This document shows positions 36,191-44,162 of a stretch of DNA of 48,565 nucleotides, in pieces; the first letter of the stretch is position 1, and each line of letters opens with the position of its first letter. This stretch comes from an uncultured Bacteroides sp. GTDB lineage: Bacteria > Bacteroidota > Bacteroidia > Bacteroidales > Bacteroidaceae. Made by a program: the position numbers and the translations under genes. The notes under the pieces are model-generated. The model was given only the letters and a program-made list of their open reading frames with translations, ran no database searches and was not told the DNA's origin. The stretch spans positions 1-48,565 of the forward strand of contig NZ_CAJLKP010000046.1 in the NCBI RefSeq assembly GCF_905207245.1, in the 5' to 3' direction.

Positions 36191-37339
36191 TTAATAATCT
36201 AATGCCAAATCAGCACTCATTAGAAAGGTATTATAAGGCTCCCACATCGACATGATGAACCAAAGCTTATCATCGTTATCTTTGAGCGGATGCATATAAG
36301 CACAGTAAAGGGCAGGATATTTCTCTGCCGTAGCCAATACTTTAGGTGCTCCCCATTTTGTGATGTCATCTGTATCACAATATAGGATAGCATGTTTCTT
36401 AGTTAATGGAGCTTTATCGTGATTGGGGTCATAATTATATGTCAGTATCCAGCGCTTAAATTTCTTATGCCACATTAGAGATGCTTCACCTACAGGGCCA
36501 CGCAAAATAGGTGTAGCGGCTGTTTCATCACCATGTACCCATTCACTACGATTGCTATTCCAATATTCATATGCCTGCATATTCAATATATCTTTTTCAT
36601 GAAAACGTGCCAGATAAGCTGCATCGCCGCGCCCTGCTTGTGTACCAATCATATAAACCCAGCCATTACGTTTGGCATAGGCTACCTGTGAGAAATGACT
36701 TTCAGAAGAGAAAATAACCTCTTTACGCCGTATCCAGGTATGACCATCATCATCAGAAGTATAAAGGGATGAGTAATTTGTAAGCCAACGTCCATGTGGT
36801 GCTCCCCAATCATAAATATTCATATAATGGACACAATCCAATTTATCTGCACGAATTGCACTGGTTGGAATTGAAGTCTGGTAAACCTCCGGATTTGCTT
36901 TGGCGCCATCACACACTTCACGGGCCTTTCCTTCAGCATCCAATAGCATAGAATCTATTTTCAGCCCATCTTCAAGATTGGTATCTGTTGAAAAGGCAAG
37001 TACATTAGAACGCCAGTTTGCACCATTACCGCCATTCTTGTTAATAACAAACCCTTCTCCACTGGTATCACCGAAAAAAATTCCTACTCGATTCCCTTCT
37101 ATATGCCACATTAATCCCAGATCAGTTCCATAAACATCAAAATCAGTCCCTGTATCATTAGGATTGAATAAGGTTTCACTTGGAAGGGAAGTGCCTGTAA
37201 GACGTGCTACCATACATACATTAGTGGCATTAAGAGTTCTTTTACCTGCTTTTTCTTGCTTATCAAGATTCACGTTACTGGCATATCCCGCAATATTACA
37301 TAGCATAAAGCCGAATAATAAGCAGTATCTAATTTTCAT
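36191..37339 (-). CDS. DUF4185 (GH183) secreted protein, probable endo-D-arabinanase
   Basis: About 382 aa from the start chosen at MKIRYCLLFGFML, which opens a signal peptide; an ATG six codons upstream (37357) is the alternative. The mature protein shows the DUF4185 pattern: TGTDFDVYGTDLGLMW, IFFGDTSGEGF, WRSNVLAFSTD, YMNIYDWGAPHGRW, YTSDDDGHTW and EASLMWHKKFKRWILTYNY, strands of a five-bladed propeller. As I recall, DUF4185 was made family GH183 after members were shown to cut D-arabinan internally. Conserved acidic residues near GTDLG and FGDT are likely catalytic, but I did not assign them. It lies 218 bases after the GH172 gene, with a DUF2961 fragment in that gap, and 61 bases before the GH38 gene. 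Confidence 0.85.
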   Translation of the reverse strand: MKIRYCLLFGFMLCNIAGYASNVNLDKQEKAGKRTLNATNVCMVARLTGTSLPSETLFNPNDTGTDFDVYGTDLGLMWHIEGNRVGIFFGDTSGEGFVINKNGGNGANWRSNVLAFSTDTNLEDGLKIDSMLLDAEGKAREVCDGAKANPEVYQTSIPTSAIRADKLDCVHYMNIYDWGAPHGRWLTNYSSLYTSDDDGHTWIRRKEVIFSSESHFSQVAYAKRNGWVYMIGTQAGRGDAAYLARFHEKDILNMQAYEYWNSNRSEWVHGDETAATPILRGPVGEASLMWHKKFKRWILTYNYDPNHDKAPLTKKHAILYCDTDDITKWGAPKVLATAEKYPALYCAYMHPLKDNDDKLWFIMSMWEPYNTFLMSADLALDY

Positions 37340-37416
37340 CTCAACTAATCTAATCATATTCTACTTAATTTTTTCAAGAATGACTAAACCTAACTCAAAT
37401 CATCCGGATTCCTCTA

Positions 37417-37536
37417 TCAATGAATAGGAAGGCTGTTACCTCTGTTCCAACGCTCCAGTACAGCATACCAGCCACCATTATAATAATTTTCGGAACCAGT
37501 ACCATGCAGTCTCATTTTTTTGGAAGGTTTTTCATA
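37417..37536 (-). pseudogene. Fragment of a third DUF2961 (GH172) gene
   Basis: Within the gap between the GH172 and GH183 genes, the minus strand encodes 39 codons beginning just after a stop (37537-37539) and ending in a stop. An ATG lies at 37513-37515. The readable core HGTGSENYYNGGWYAVL followed by LERWNRGNSLPIH aligns with the conserved HGTGSEDYFNGGWY-type block of larger DUF2961 proteins. The neighbouring intact copy reads GTGTEDFFNTSW here, so this is not a duplicate of it but a remnant of a different subtype. The rest of the gene is missing on both sides. Confidence 0.7.
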
Positions 37537-37557
37537 TTATATAGTTGTTAGTAATTA

Positions 37558-38751
37558 TTATTCATTTCCCCATATAGTTGCTTTGTTTCCCTTTGATTTG
37601 CGCCATGCATCTCTCCAGCGATGCATGTCCATATGGTTGATAAATGGTTTTGGAGCTCGTTGAGCCTTGGTTGGGGCAGCAGGCAGTGGTGCAGCCAAAT
37701 CCTGATACCAATAGGCAACAGTAGCCAAGTCTAAAGTCAGATTATTATTAGAACCATGTTCAATGGTGCCCTTTATGCTCTTTTCAAAGAATATGGGATC
37801 TGTTATAAAGAACCTGTAGGCGTGTGTGCGTCCCAGCCAACCTACATCATTGTTTACCCGTGGATAGCCGAAGTATGGATGCGAGAAAGATTCTTTAGGG
37901 CACCAAGAAGTATTGAAAAAGTCTTCTGTACCTGTTCCTATTAATGAGGGATTCGTTTCTCCGTCGATGAACCACATATCATCTCCTTCACCATACCACA
38001 TTGGAGTTGGGCAATGTACATAATAGTTAATGCCAACGAAATGTCCTTTTCCTTTCGTTTCAATAAAAACATAATTCCGCTCACCCGTTGTATTTGGGTG
38101 TTGTGCTCCAGTTAGCCCCCATTCGGTTTCTCCTTCGGGAAGAGCTTCCGTTAGGTTGTGGTTATACCATGCGTGGAATCTTCCCATATCTTTCGGGAGT
38201 TTATCCATTTCCAGATAATCAACATAGAAATAGAAAGCATTAATAGTCTTGTCAGTCTGGTTCTCAATCTCTATCCGCGCTCCTTCGGTATAAGGCATTG
38301 TAAAGTAGCTCGACATTCCCGTACCATTTTCCGGTCCTGCAGATAGTGGGAGTGATGCATAATTATATCTTTCATCCCAACCTTGTCCAAAGAAAGGACC
38401 GATAGGAGATTCCACAGAAGGGTAATCTTTTCCATCCCAGTACATGCGGATAATAATATCATTTCTGCTCAATTCATTAGGAGGAGGAGCAATGGTTATC
38501 CAGATATGATTGATGACTCCTGCTCCTTTGATCTCTGCAATAGTCCTTTTCTCTCCCGGTTGAAACGGTTCTAAGTGATCTCTATTACCGCCTGTTGGGT
38601 CAGTACTGGAAATGCGCTTGTTCTTTACTCCTGATTTCAATTTAGCCAAATCGAACATCTCATTGTTTATGCTTACTTGCGCAAAAACAATAGGGGAATA
38701 CAATCTCAATACAAGGGATAATAGCAAACTAACTTTTGTAATCCTTTTCAT
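37558..38751 (-). CDS. GH172 (DUF2961) glycoside hydrolase
   Basis: A 397-aa secreted enzyme of GH172, whose known members are exo-acting on alpha-D-fructofuranosyl and alpha-D-arabinofuranosyl residues (family knowledge). Signal peptide ends near VFAQ. Conserved blocks are SSTDPTGGNRDHLEPFQPGE, GAGVINHIWIT, RMYWDGKDYPSVESPIGPFFGQGW and the catalytic region MWYGEGDDMWFIDG followed by GTGTEDFFNTSW. Glu255 and Glu276, 21 residues apart, match the spacing I recall for the catalytic pair of a characterised GH172. Length is typical for the single-domain form. It begins 16 bases after the GH116 gene. D-arabinofuranosidase activity is inferred from the neighbours. Confidence 0.88.
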   Translation of the reverse strand: MKRITKVSLLLSLVLRLYSPIVFAQVSINNEMFDLAKLKSGVKNKRISSTDPTGGNRDHLEPFQPGEKRTIAEIKGAGVINHIWITIAPPPNELSRNDIIIRMYWDGKDYPSVESPIGPFFGQGWDERYNYASLPLSAGPENGTGMSSYFTMPYTEGARIEIENQTDKTINAFYFYVDYLEMDKLPKDMGRFHAWYNHNLTEALPEGETEWGLTGAQHPNTTGERNYVFIETKGKGHFVGINYYVHCPTPMWYGEGDDMWFIDGETNPSLIGTGTEDFFNTSWCPKESFSHPYFGYPRVNNDVGWLGRTHAYRFFITDPIFFEKSIKGTIEHGSNNNLTLDLATVAYWYQDLAAPLPAAPTKAQRAPKPFINHMDMHRWRDAWRKSKGNKATIWGNE

Positions 38752-38767
38752 AATATTTCAATTGATT

Positions 38768-41764
38768 TTAATTCATCGTCTTACCTGAAACATTGTAATG
38801 TTTTACATCAATGATTCCATACACAACATTCAAAGAAGGCTTTCCATGTTTCCATTCTATTGTACCGAAACCTGTTTCTGTACTGATAAAACTTCTGAAA
38901 TCACCAATCTTAGAGTCTATATACATGGTCTTACTAACAGCATCATATCTGACCCCGGTAAGTCCCTGCAACATGCCGTAACTTGCCATAGCACGTGCAT
39001 ACCAATGACCACATTCTATTTCATCAAATGGATTTCTCACTCTCCCATCATATCTTTTGCGGCATTCACGAACGATATCCAACCCTTTTGCTACTTCACC
39101 TTTCATCATCAAATGACTGGCAACCTGATATTCAATGCCTGTCCAGACTTCATTGCTATACACAAAGGGCAATGACAACATACCACCTTTCGGCCAGGTA
39201 CAGAGCAGTAATCCTCCCTCCTTGCCACAAGCATAAGCCGGTCTTTGGGGATTAAAGTGATCTACGAGATTATCCTTCAAATTATACTTGTGTACAGATA
39301 CCAAATGACTCTTTACTTTTTCGTTATTAAGAACTTCATTCAATCCGCATACAGAAGCCATCCACATTCCTAGAATACCATCGGATAAACAACCACTGCC
39401 ATACTGATATTTAGGACCTTCTTTTTTGAGCAATTTCATGGCTTCATCCGAATAGCCTCCTCCGAAAGAAAGTACATCTACCGGATTAGGTGCCTGAAGT
39501 CCCTCCCATTGAATCTTTTGTATGAAATACTCTCCATCAAAAAGAGTATTTTCCATATATTTCTTGCCCTTTGCCAGCAAAATATCGTACTTTTTTGTGG
39601 ATTGTTTCAGTGCCTTACTCATCTCAATAAATGCAGTTAAGGCACCTAAATAAAAACTGGTACACATGCCATCCGGCCCCCAGAACTCAATGTCATAGGT
39701 ATTATGATGCGGTTCTTCAAGATAGCCCTTCTGCAAGGGATCCCATGTACGGATACAATAGTCAAGACTTTTCTTTACAGCAGGGAAAAGGTCTTTCATC
39801 CATTGGGTGTTTCCACTTATCCGCCATTCACGATAGACTTTCATAATTCCACCCAACTGTCCGTCAGCAGCAGCATGAAAATCATGTGGTGGTGGAGAAA
39901 TAGGCATGTTTACTCTGAAATTCTGATGCCCTTTCGCATTTTGAGCCACCCTAAACTCCGTTTCACGTAATGTTCTTTCTAAAGATGGGAATAAATGTGG
40001 CAGAGCCTGTGCATAGTTCCATACATGCGTACAACTTCCGTGGCAAGAGCCCCAAGAATCTTGGCATCCTTCCCAAGCCCAAAATCGTCCATCCCATTGG
40101 CGTAATACTGTTGGAGATTTCAATATGGTCAAATTAGCAGCAATAGCTTCCAAAACTTCATCAGGTAAGGTGGAATCATAGAATGCGTCGCTAAACAATT
40201 TGCTATTTTTCTTCAATGTCACATGGTTTGCATCCCAATAACCAATAACTTCATTCAAATTCTTAAAACGCTTGGAATACCAAGGCCGGTATGTGGTCTC
40301 AGTATCCTCTTCATTTATCAGAAATTGCTTTTCTTCTTCAGAAGAATCCATGACTTGCCAATCTTTCCAGCTATTATCTTCAAAGTCAGCAAGTACTGTT
40401 GCCGTAGAAGATAAATCATAAAGATTCTCATTCTCATCATTGGTCAATACAAACTGGTCGGCAAGGATATGTCCCCAAGGATATACATCCAAATCTATGA
40501 CTTTCAAAATAGCCTTCTTTCCTTGGAAAAGTTTCAAATCCCAAACAACTTCATTCAGAATTTCAGACTGATTACCAGCCGCCGTTTGAACAATCTTTCC
40601 ATCAATAACCAAATTAACAGAAGTACGGTCGGTCTGATTACCTCCACCTACCAGGAATTTCAAGTATCTTTTTTCAATATTAAACTCAGGAGATTGAATA
40701 ATACCTACCAAGCCATCACCTCCTTTATCGAACGAATTCAACAACTGTTTACCAGCAAAGCCGCTTACAGATTGTTGATTAGGAGCAGTTCCTTTAGAAG
40801 GGCTTCCAATGTATGCCTTACCTGTTTTTCTGGCAAAGCCGATAGAAAGATTTGAATCAGGAAAGTACCAGCAGAAGTTTACTCTAACAGTTTTTGTCTC
40901 TCCTGGTTGCAATGCTACCGGGACATAAACAGATGCTCCTGGAGCAACTCCTTTAACGGGCTGATTATTGGCCATCCTTCCACAACGGATATTATCCCAG
41001 ACCACAGTTTGGGAATCAAACCAACCACCACGAAACCAACAATAGTCTACCACTGCTTCATCATTGTCTACATAAATAGCCAGGCCACTATCATTTTGGT
41101 TAGATTCCAAAATAAACCCATTTTTTACCCCTTGGATAGTCCCCTGGTCATCAATAAAATTCTTTGCATTATAAGAAAAGACAGTCTCAAGAGTCTTATC
41201 AGAGACATTCGTAAGCTGATATTCCAGTACTCCTACCGGCAGACTGGAATTATCAGGATCTGTTGGAATAAAGGGGCTCCAACCTATAATTTTTGCCTGC
41301 AAAGGAAAAGTCTTATCTCTTAAATCTATAGTTGCAAAAGGGAAATGTGACTGAAAAGCTACTTCTTCAAAACGAGGCAAACCATATGTTTTATCCCCTC
41401 TACCTAAACTGCTCTGAACGGGTCCGAACAATTTCCAGGTCGGTATCTGACCTTCTAATACTTTTGCTCCCGACTCAAAGCCTTTTACATAAATAGCAGC
41501 AAAAGCATATGGTTCGTTCATTACATCTGGATGATGTCTGAGCGATACATGCGAGATAGCACCGGTTCCTTCCAAACAGAACATACCAGCGCCAATACCA
41601 CCAATAGGAAATGCAATCCGATTCAGATTTTCTCCTTGATATATTCCATTAAACTTTCTTGAAAGAGCACCAGATGACACTTCGTTAGTCTGAGGTATAG
41701 TCTGCGCCACAGAGAGAGTCATTGTACCCAACAAGGCTGATATTGTCAATACTTTTTTTATCAT
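38768..41764 (-). CDS. GH116 family glycoside hydrolase with an inserted beta-sandwich module
   Basis: A 998-aa secreted enzyme. Signal peptide ends near LSVAQ. N-terminal GH116 beta-sandwich begins with FPIGGIGAGMFCLEGTGAISHVSLRHHPD; the C-terminal (alpha/alpha)6 catalytic domain from about residue 495 has the conserved SCHGSCTHVWNYAQALPHLFP, HHNTYDIEFWGPDGMCTSFYLGAL, YACGKEGGLLLCTWPKGG, WTGIEYQVASHLM and NPFDEIECGHWYARAMASYGML. GH116 includes beta-glucosidases and beta-xylosidases, and as I recall D-arabinan PUL members act on beta-D-arabinofuranose. Residues about 313-485 are an additional segment (GFAGKQLLNSF, YLKFLVGGG, WGHILADQFV) resembling a module found in GH32-type proteins. It is preceded by a strong hairpin. 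Confidence 0.88.
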   Translation of the reverse strand: MIKKVLTISALLGTMTLSVAQTIPQTNEVSSGALSRKFNGIYQGENLNRIAFPIGGIGAGMFCLEGTGAISHVSLRHHPDVMNEPYAFAAIYVKGFESGAKVLEGQIPTWKLFGPVQSSLGRGDKTYGLPRFEEVAFQSHFPFATIDLRDKTFPLQAKIIGWSPFIPTDPDNSSLPVGVLEYQLTNVSDKTLETVFSYNAKNFIDDQGTIQGVKNGFILESNQNDSGLAIYVDNDEAVVDYCWFRGGWFDSQTVVWDNIRCGRMANNQPVKGVAPGASVYVPVALQPGETKTVRVNFCWYFPDSNLSIGFARKTGKAYIGSPSKGTAPNQQSVSGFAGKQLLNSFDKGGDGLVGIIQSPEFNIEKRYLKFLVGGGNQTDRTSVNLVIDGKIVQTAAGNQSEILNEVVWDLKLFQGKKAILKVIDLDVYPWGHILADQFVLTNDENENLYDLSSTATVLADFEDNSWKDWQVMDSSEEEKQFLINEEDTETTYRPWYSKRFKNLNEVIGYWDANHVTLKKNSKLFSDAFYDSTLPDEVLEAIAANLTILKSPTVLRQWDGRFWAWEGCQDSWGSCHGSCTHVWNYAQALPHLFPSLERTLRETEFRVAQNAKGHQNFRVNMPISPPPHDFHAAADGQLGGIMKVYREWRISGNTQWMKDLFPAVKKSLDYCIRTWDPLQKGYLEEPHHNTYDIEFWGPDGMCTSFYLGALTAFIEMSKALKQSTKKYDILLAKGKKYMENTLFDGEYFIQKIQWEGLQAPNPVDVLSFGGGYSDEAMKLLKKEGPKYQYGSGCLSDGILGMWMASVCGLNEVLNNEKVKSHLVSVHKYNLKDNLVDHFNPQRPAYACGKEGGLLLCTWPKGGMLSLPFVYSNEVWTGIEYQVASHLMMKGEVAKGLDIVRECRKRYDGRVRNPFDEIECGHWYARAMASYGMLQGLTGVRYDAVSKTMYIDSKIGDFRSFISTETGFGTIEWKHGKPSLNVVYGIIDVKHYNVSGKTMN

Positions 41765-41790
41765 AAGCTTGTATTTTATTTTGGAAAAAA

Positions 41791-41854
41791 TAGAGAGCGG
41801 GCCTATTCAGAAAAACAACAATTAATTCTTGTTCCAATAAAAGCACACTCTCTA
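41791..41854 (-). terminator. Intra-operon terminator-like hairpin before the GH116 gene
   Basis: Stem 41843-41854 with 41791-41802, 11 of 12 positions paired including one G-U, with a smaller AACAA/TTGTT stem in the 40-base loop. On the minus strand it is followed by a T6 run (41785-41790). It sits between the small lipoprotein gene and the GH116 gene and would attenuate expression of the enzymes relative to susC/susD. Confidence 0.65.
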
Positions 41855-41876
41855 TTTGTGAACACTCCTTTTGAGA

Positions 41877-42287
41877 CTATTCTATTTTAGCAATTACACC
41901 CTCAGAAGTAACTTTGGAAGTACGTCCAGTTTCCTGAGCATCTTCGGTAAAAGTACCTACCAACTTGACGATATAGCGATATTTTCTTGTTGGATCAATA
42001 GTGAAATCATGGGATGTTTCTTCATTTACCAAGGTTATCCTATCTCTATAGATATCATTTTCCACCACTTGTATCTGCACTGCAATAGGACGTATAAATT
42101 CTTCGGGTATTTCGGTAGGGATTTTCCAAGTCAATGTAACTGTGGCATCATCCTGAGTATATTGTACATTTTCTGCTATCGGCATGAAGTAGTTCAAGCC
42201 TTTGTCATCAAGTACACTTCTATCATAGCAGCTGGATAGTGACAACACTGCCAGCAGCATTATAAAAACGGTTGCTATTTTTTTCAT
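41877..42287 (-). CDS. Small PUL lipoprotein (SusE-position, possibly DUF4945)
   Basis: A 136-aa lipoprotein. The lipobox LSLSSC puts the lipidated cysteine at residue 20. The mature part is a single immunoglobulin/fibronectin-like domain (DDATVTLTWKIPTEIPEEFIRPIAVQIQVVEND..., DFTIDPTRKYRYIVKLVG). Its position directly after susD (24 bases) is that of SusE/SusF-type surface glycan-binding proteins, but it is far shorter; the DUF4945 family of similar size and context is my best match, not a certain one. It probably sits on the outer surface beside the SusCD complex. Confidence 0.75.
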   Translation of the reverse strand: MKKIATVFIMLLAVLSLSSCYDRSVLDDKGLNYFMPIAENVQYTQDDATVTLTWKIPTEIPEEFIRPIAVQIQVVENDIYRDRITLVNEETSHDFTIDPTRKYRYIVKLVGTFTEDAQETGRTSKVTSEGVIAKIE

Positions 42288-42311
42288 AATTTTCTTTTTA
42301 ATAGTTAGACA

Positions 42312-44141
42312 TCAATATCCAGGATTCTGCGTATAATTACCCTTTGCGTATTCCATCTGGGGTTGTGAAATTGGAAAGTACTCATCACGACCAGCAGTAA
42401 AGCGAGCACTATTGAACCACGGAAAACGAGTTCTTTCGATAGCAAAGTATTCATTCATAGTTTCTGCCAAAGTACCCCAACGCTGCAGATCGAAGAAACG
42501 ATGGCCTTCACAAGCAAATTCTAAACGATTCTCCCACACTAGCGCTTGCCAAGCGTAGTCTCTGGTCCATGTGCAGTTTACGCCTGGTTGATAAGTAGCG
42601 ACATGATAGTCCATTGTAGGCTGGTTATCGGCTTTTATCAAGCGAATTCTACTATTGGCTGCACGAGAACGAATCTGATTGATTAATGGCAGAGCTTCCA
42701 TCTCTCTATCCAATTGAATCAGGATTTCAGCTTTCCACAACAAGACATCATCGTAACGAATCATCTTCTTGTTCATAGAGTTAAACTGCCATCCATCATA
42801 CATCAAACAGCCACAATCTGGATCCGGCATATCTTTGATGGGCTTCAGAAAACTATAAGTAATCGGATCACGGCTGGCAGATGAGTGGAATATCAAGTCG
42901 GGGTTATACTTCCAGGGTTGACCAGGGGCTACGATAGTATGGCTGAAACGCGGATCCCATGTATATTTGTCAAAGTAATCTTTAGCACCACTGTTAACAA
43001 TATCCAGATTGTACGAACCATCAGGATTCTTGATGTACTGACCATAGTCGTCGTCGTTATAATCTTCGAAACGAGGTAAACCATTTTGATCCGTCTTGAA
43101 GGCATTGGTCAGAGTGTAGCTGGCATGATTGAAGTCGCAGCATTGGAATTTGGCATTACCATTTTCATCCTTGGGCCACATATAAGGATGATTCAAACCT
43201 TCGGCACGGTTGATTCGGCCACCGGATGAAAGACCGTCGTTGATAGAGAACTGCAACTCCCAAATGGATTCTTTGGTAGCGTTGTCGTATTGTAACAGGA
43301 AGTTGTTGGCGAAGTCGGGTTCCAAACCTACACGGTCGCCTTCCTGAGCAATAATCTTATCAATATAAGGCAAGGCCTCTTCAAGCATTTGTTTATTAAT
43401 GCCTACCACTTGATGCCGGTTATCCTGTTCGTATGCCATATTCAGCATTGTTCTGGCAATCATAGCAGTAGCAGCATTGCGACTCACACGACCTTTGTCT
43501 TTTTGATCCAAAGGGAGCAGGCTTTCGGCTTTCTTGAAATCGTCGAGAATACGTTGCCATAAATAAAGATCATTATCCTGTCCGGATTCACGATTAGGCA
43601 CAGCTTCAAAAGCCTCGGACGTACCTGTCACGTTCTCATCAATGTAGGGTACATACTTCCAAAGTTTCTTCAGTCGATACAGTGTAAACGAACGGATAAA
43701 GAGCATCTCGCCCATATAGCTGTTTTTCTCCGGTAGTTCTTCTTCCGTGAAGTTTGCCATCCTCTGGATAGCTGTGTTACATCTCTGAATGACTTGATAA
43801 GATACATACCAAGTTCCGTCCAATCCACCCGTATCAGAGGTCACATTAGTAAAAAGTGACATATTACCGAAAGAACCGATAGCATCTGCAACGCCACCAC
43901 CACCTTTATAAACGTCATCCGAACGCATGGAACCGGACCACCAATACATGTAAACAGACTCAAACGAACCGATCTCGCACATACGAGCATAAGCAGCCGT
44001 TACAAAACCTTCAATATCACTAGGTTTGCTAAGTATATTTTCATCCAACACTTGCTTGGGATTGACATTCAGGTACGAATCGCAACTGCAAACTCCCAAT
44101 AATGAAAGTAAAGCGATCGATAAAGAATATATTCTTTTCAT
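42312..44141 (-). CDS. SusD/RagB-family glycan-binding lipoprotein
   Basis: A 609-aa surface lipoprotein; the lipobox LGVCSC places the lipidated cysteine at residue 20. The SusD family features are clear: N-terminal DSYLNVNPKQVLDEN, a FVTAAYARM helix, QRCNTAIQRM, a central TPR-like part, and C-terminal DDVLLWKAEILIQLDREMEALPLINQIRSRA, then LVWENRLEFACEGHRFFDLQRWG, ending near the FPISQPQMEYAKGNYTQNPGY terminal segment. Its SusC partner ends 21 bases upstream. Its length is in the longer half of the family, which may indicate a larger glycan-binding loop set. Confidence 0.96.
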   Translation of the reverse strand: MKRIYSLSIALLSLLGVCSCDSYLNVNPKQVLDENILSKPSDIEGFVTAAYARMCEIGSFESVYMYWWSGSMRSDDVYKGGGGVADAIGSFGNMSLFTNVTSDTGGLDGTWYVSYQVIQRCNTAIQRMANFTEEELPEKNSYMGEMLFIRSFTLYRLKKLWKYVPYIDENVTGTSEAFEAVPNRESGQDNDLYLWQRILDDFKKAESLLPLDQKDKGRVSRNAATAMIARTMLNMAYEQDNRHQVVGINKQMLEEALPYIDKIIAQEGDRVGLEPDFANNFLLQYDNATKESIWELQFSINDGLSSGGRINRAEGLNHPYMWPKDENGNAKFQCCDFNHASYTLTNAFKTDQNGLPRFEDYNDDDYGQYIKNPDGSYNLDIVNSGAKDYFDKYTWDPRFSHTIVAPGQPWKYNPDLIFHSSASRDPITYSFLKPIKDMPDPDCGCLMYDGWQFNSMNKKMIRYDDVLLWKAEILIQLDREMEALPLINQIRSRAANSRIRLIKADNQPTMDYHVATYQPGVNCTWTRDYAWQALVWENRLEFACEGHRFFDLQRWGTLAETMNEYFAIERTRFPWFNSARFTAGRDEYFPISQPQMEYAKGNYTQNPGY

Positions 44142-44162
44142 AATTTGTTCTTTTTATTTAGT

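Noticed and set aside
37339..37357. Start of the DUF4185 gene at 37357
   Set aside because: The first seven codons (MIRLVEM) add charged residues before a signal peptide that begins cleanly at the second Met, so 37339 is preferred; the upstream start is not excluded.
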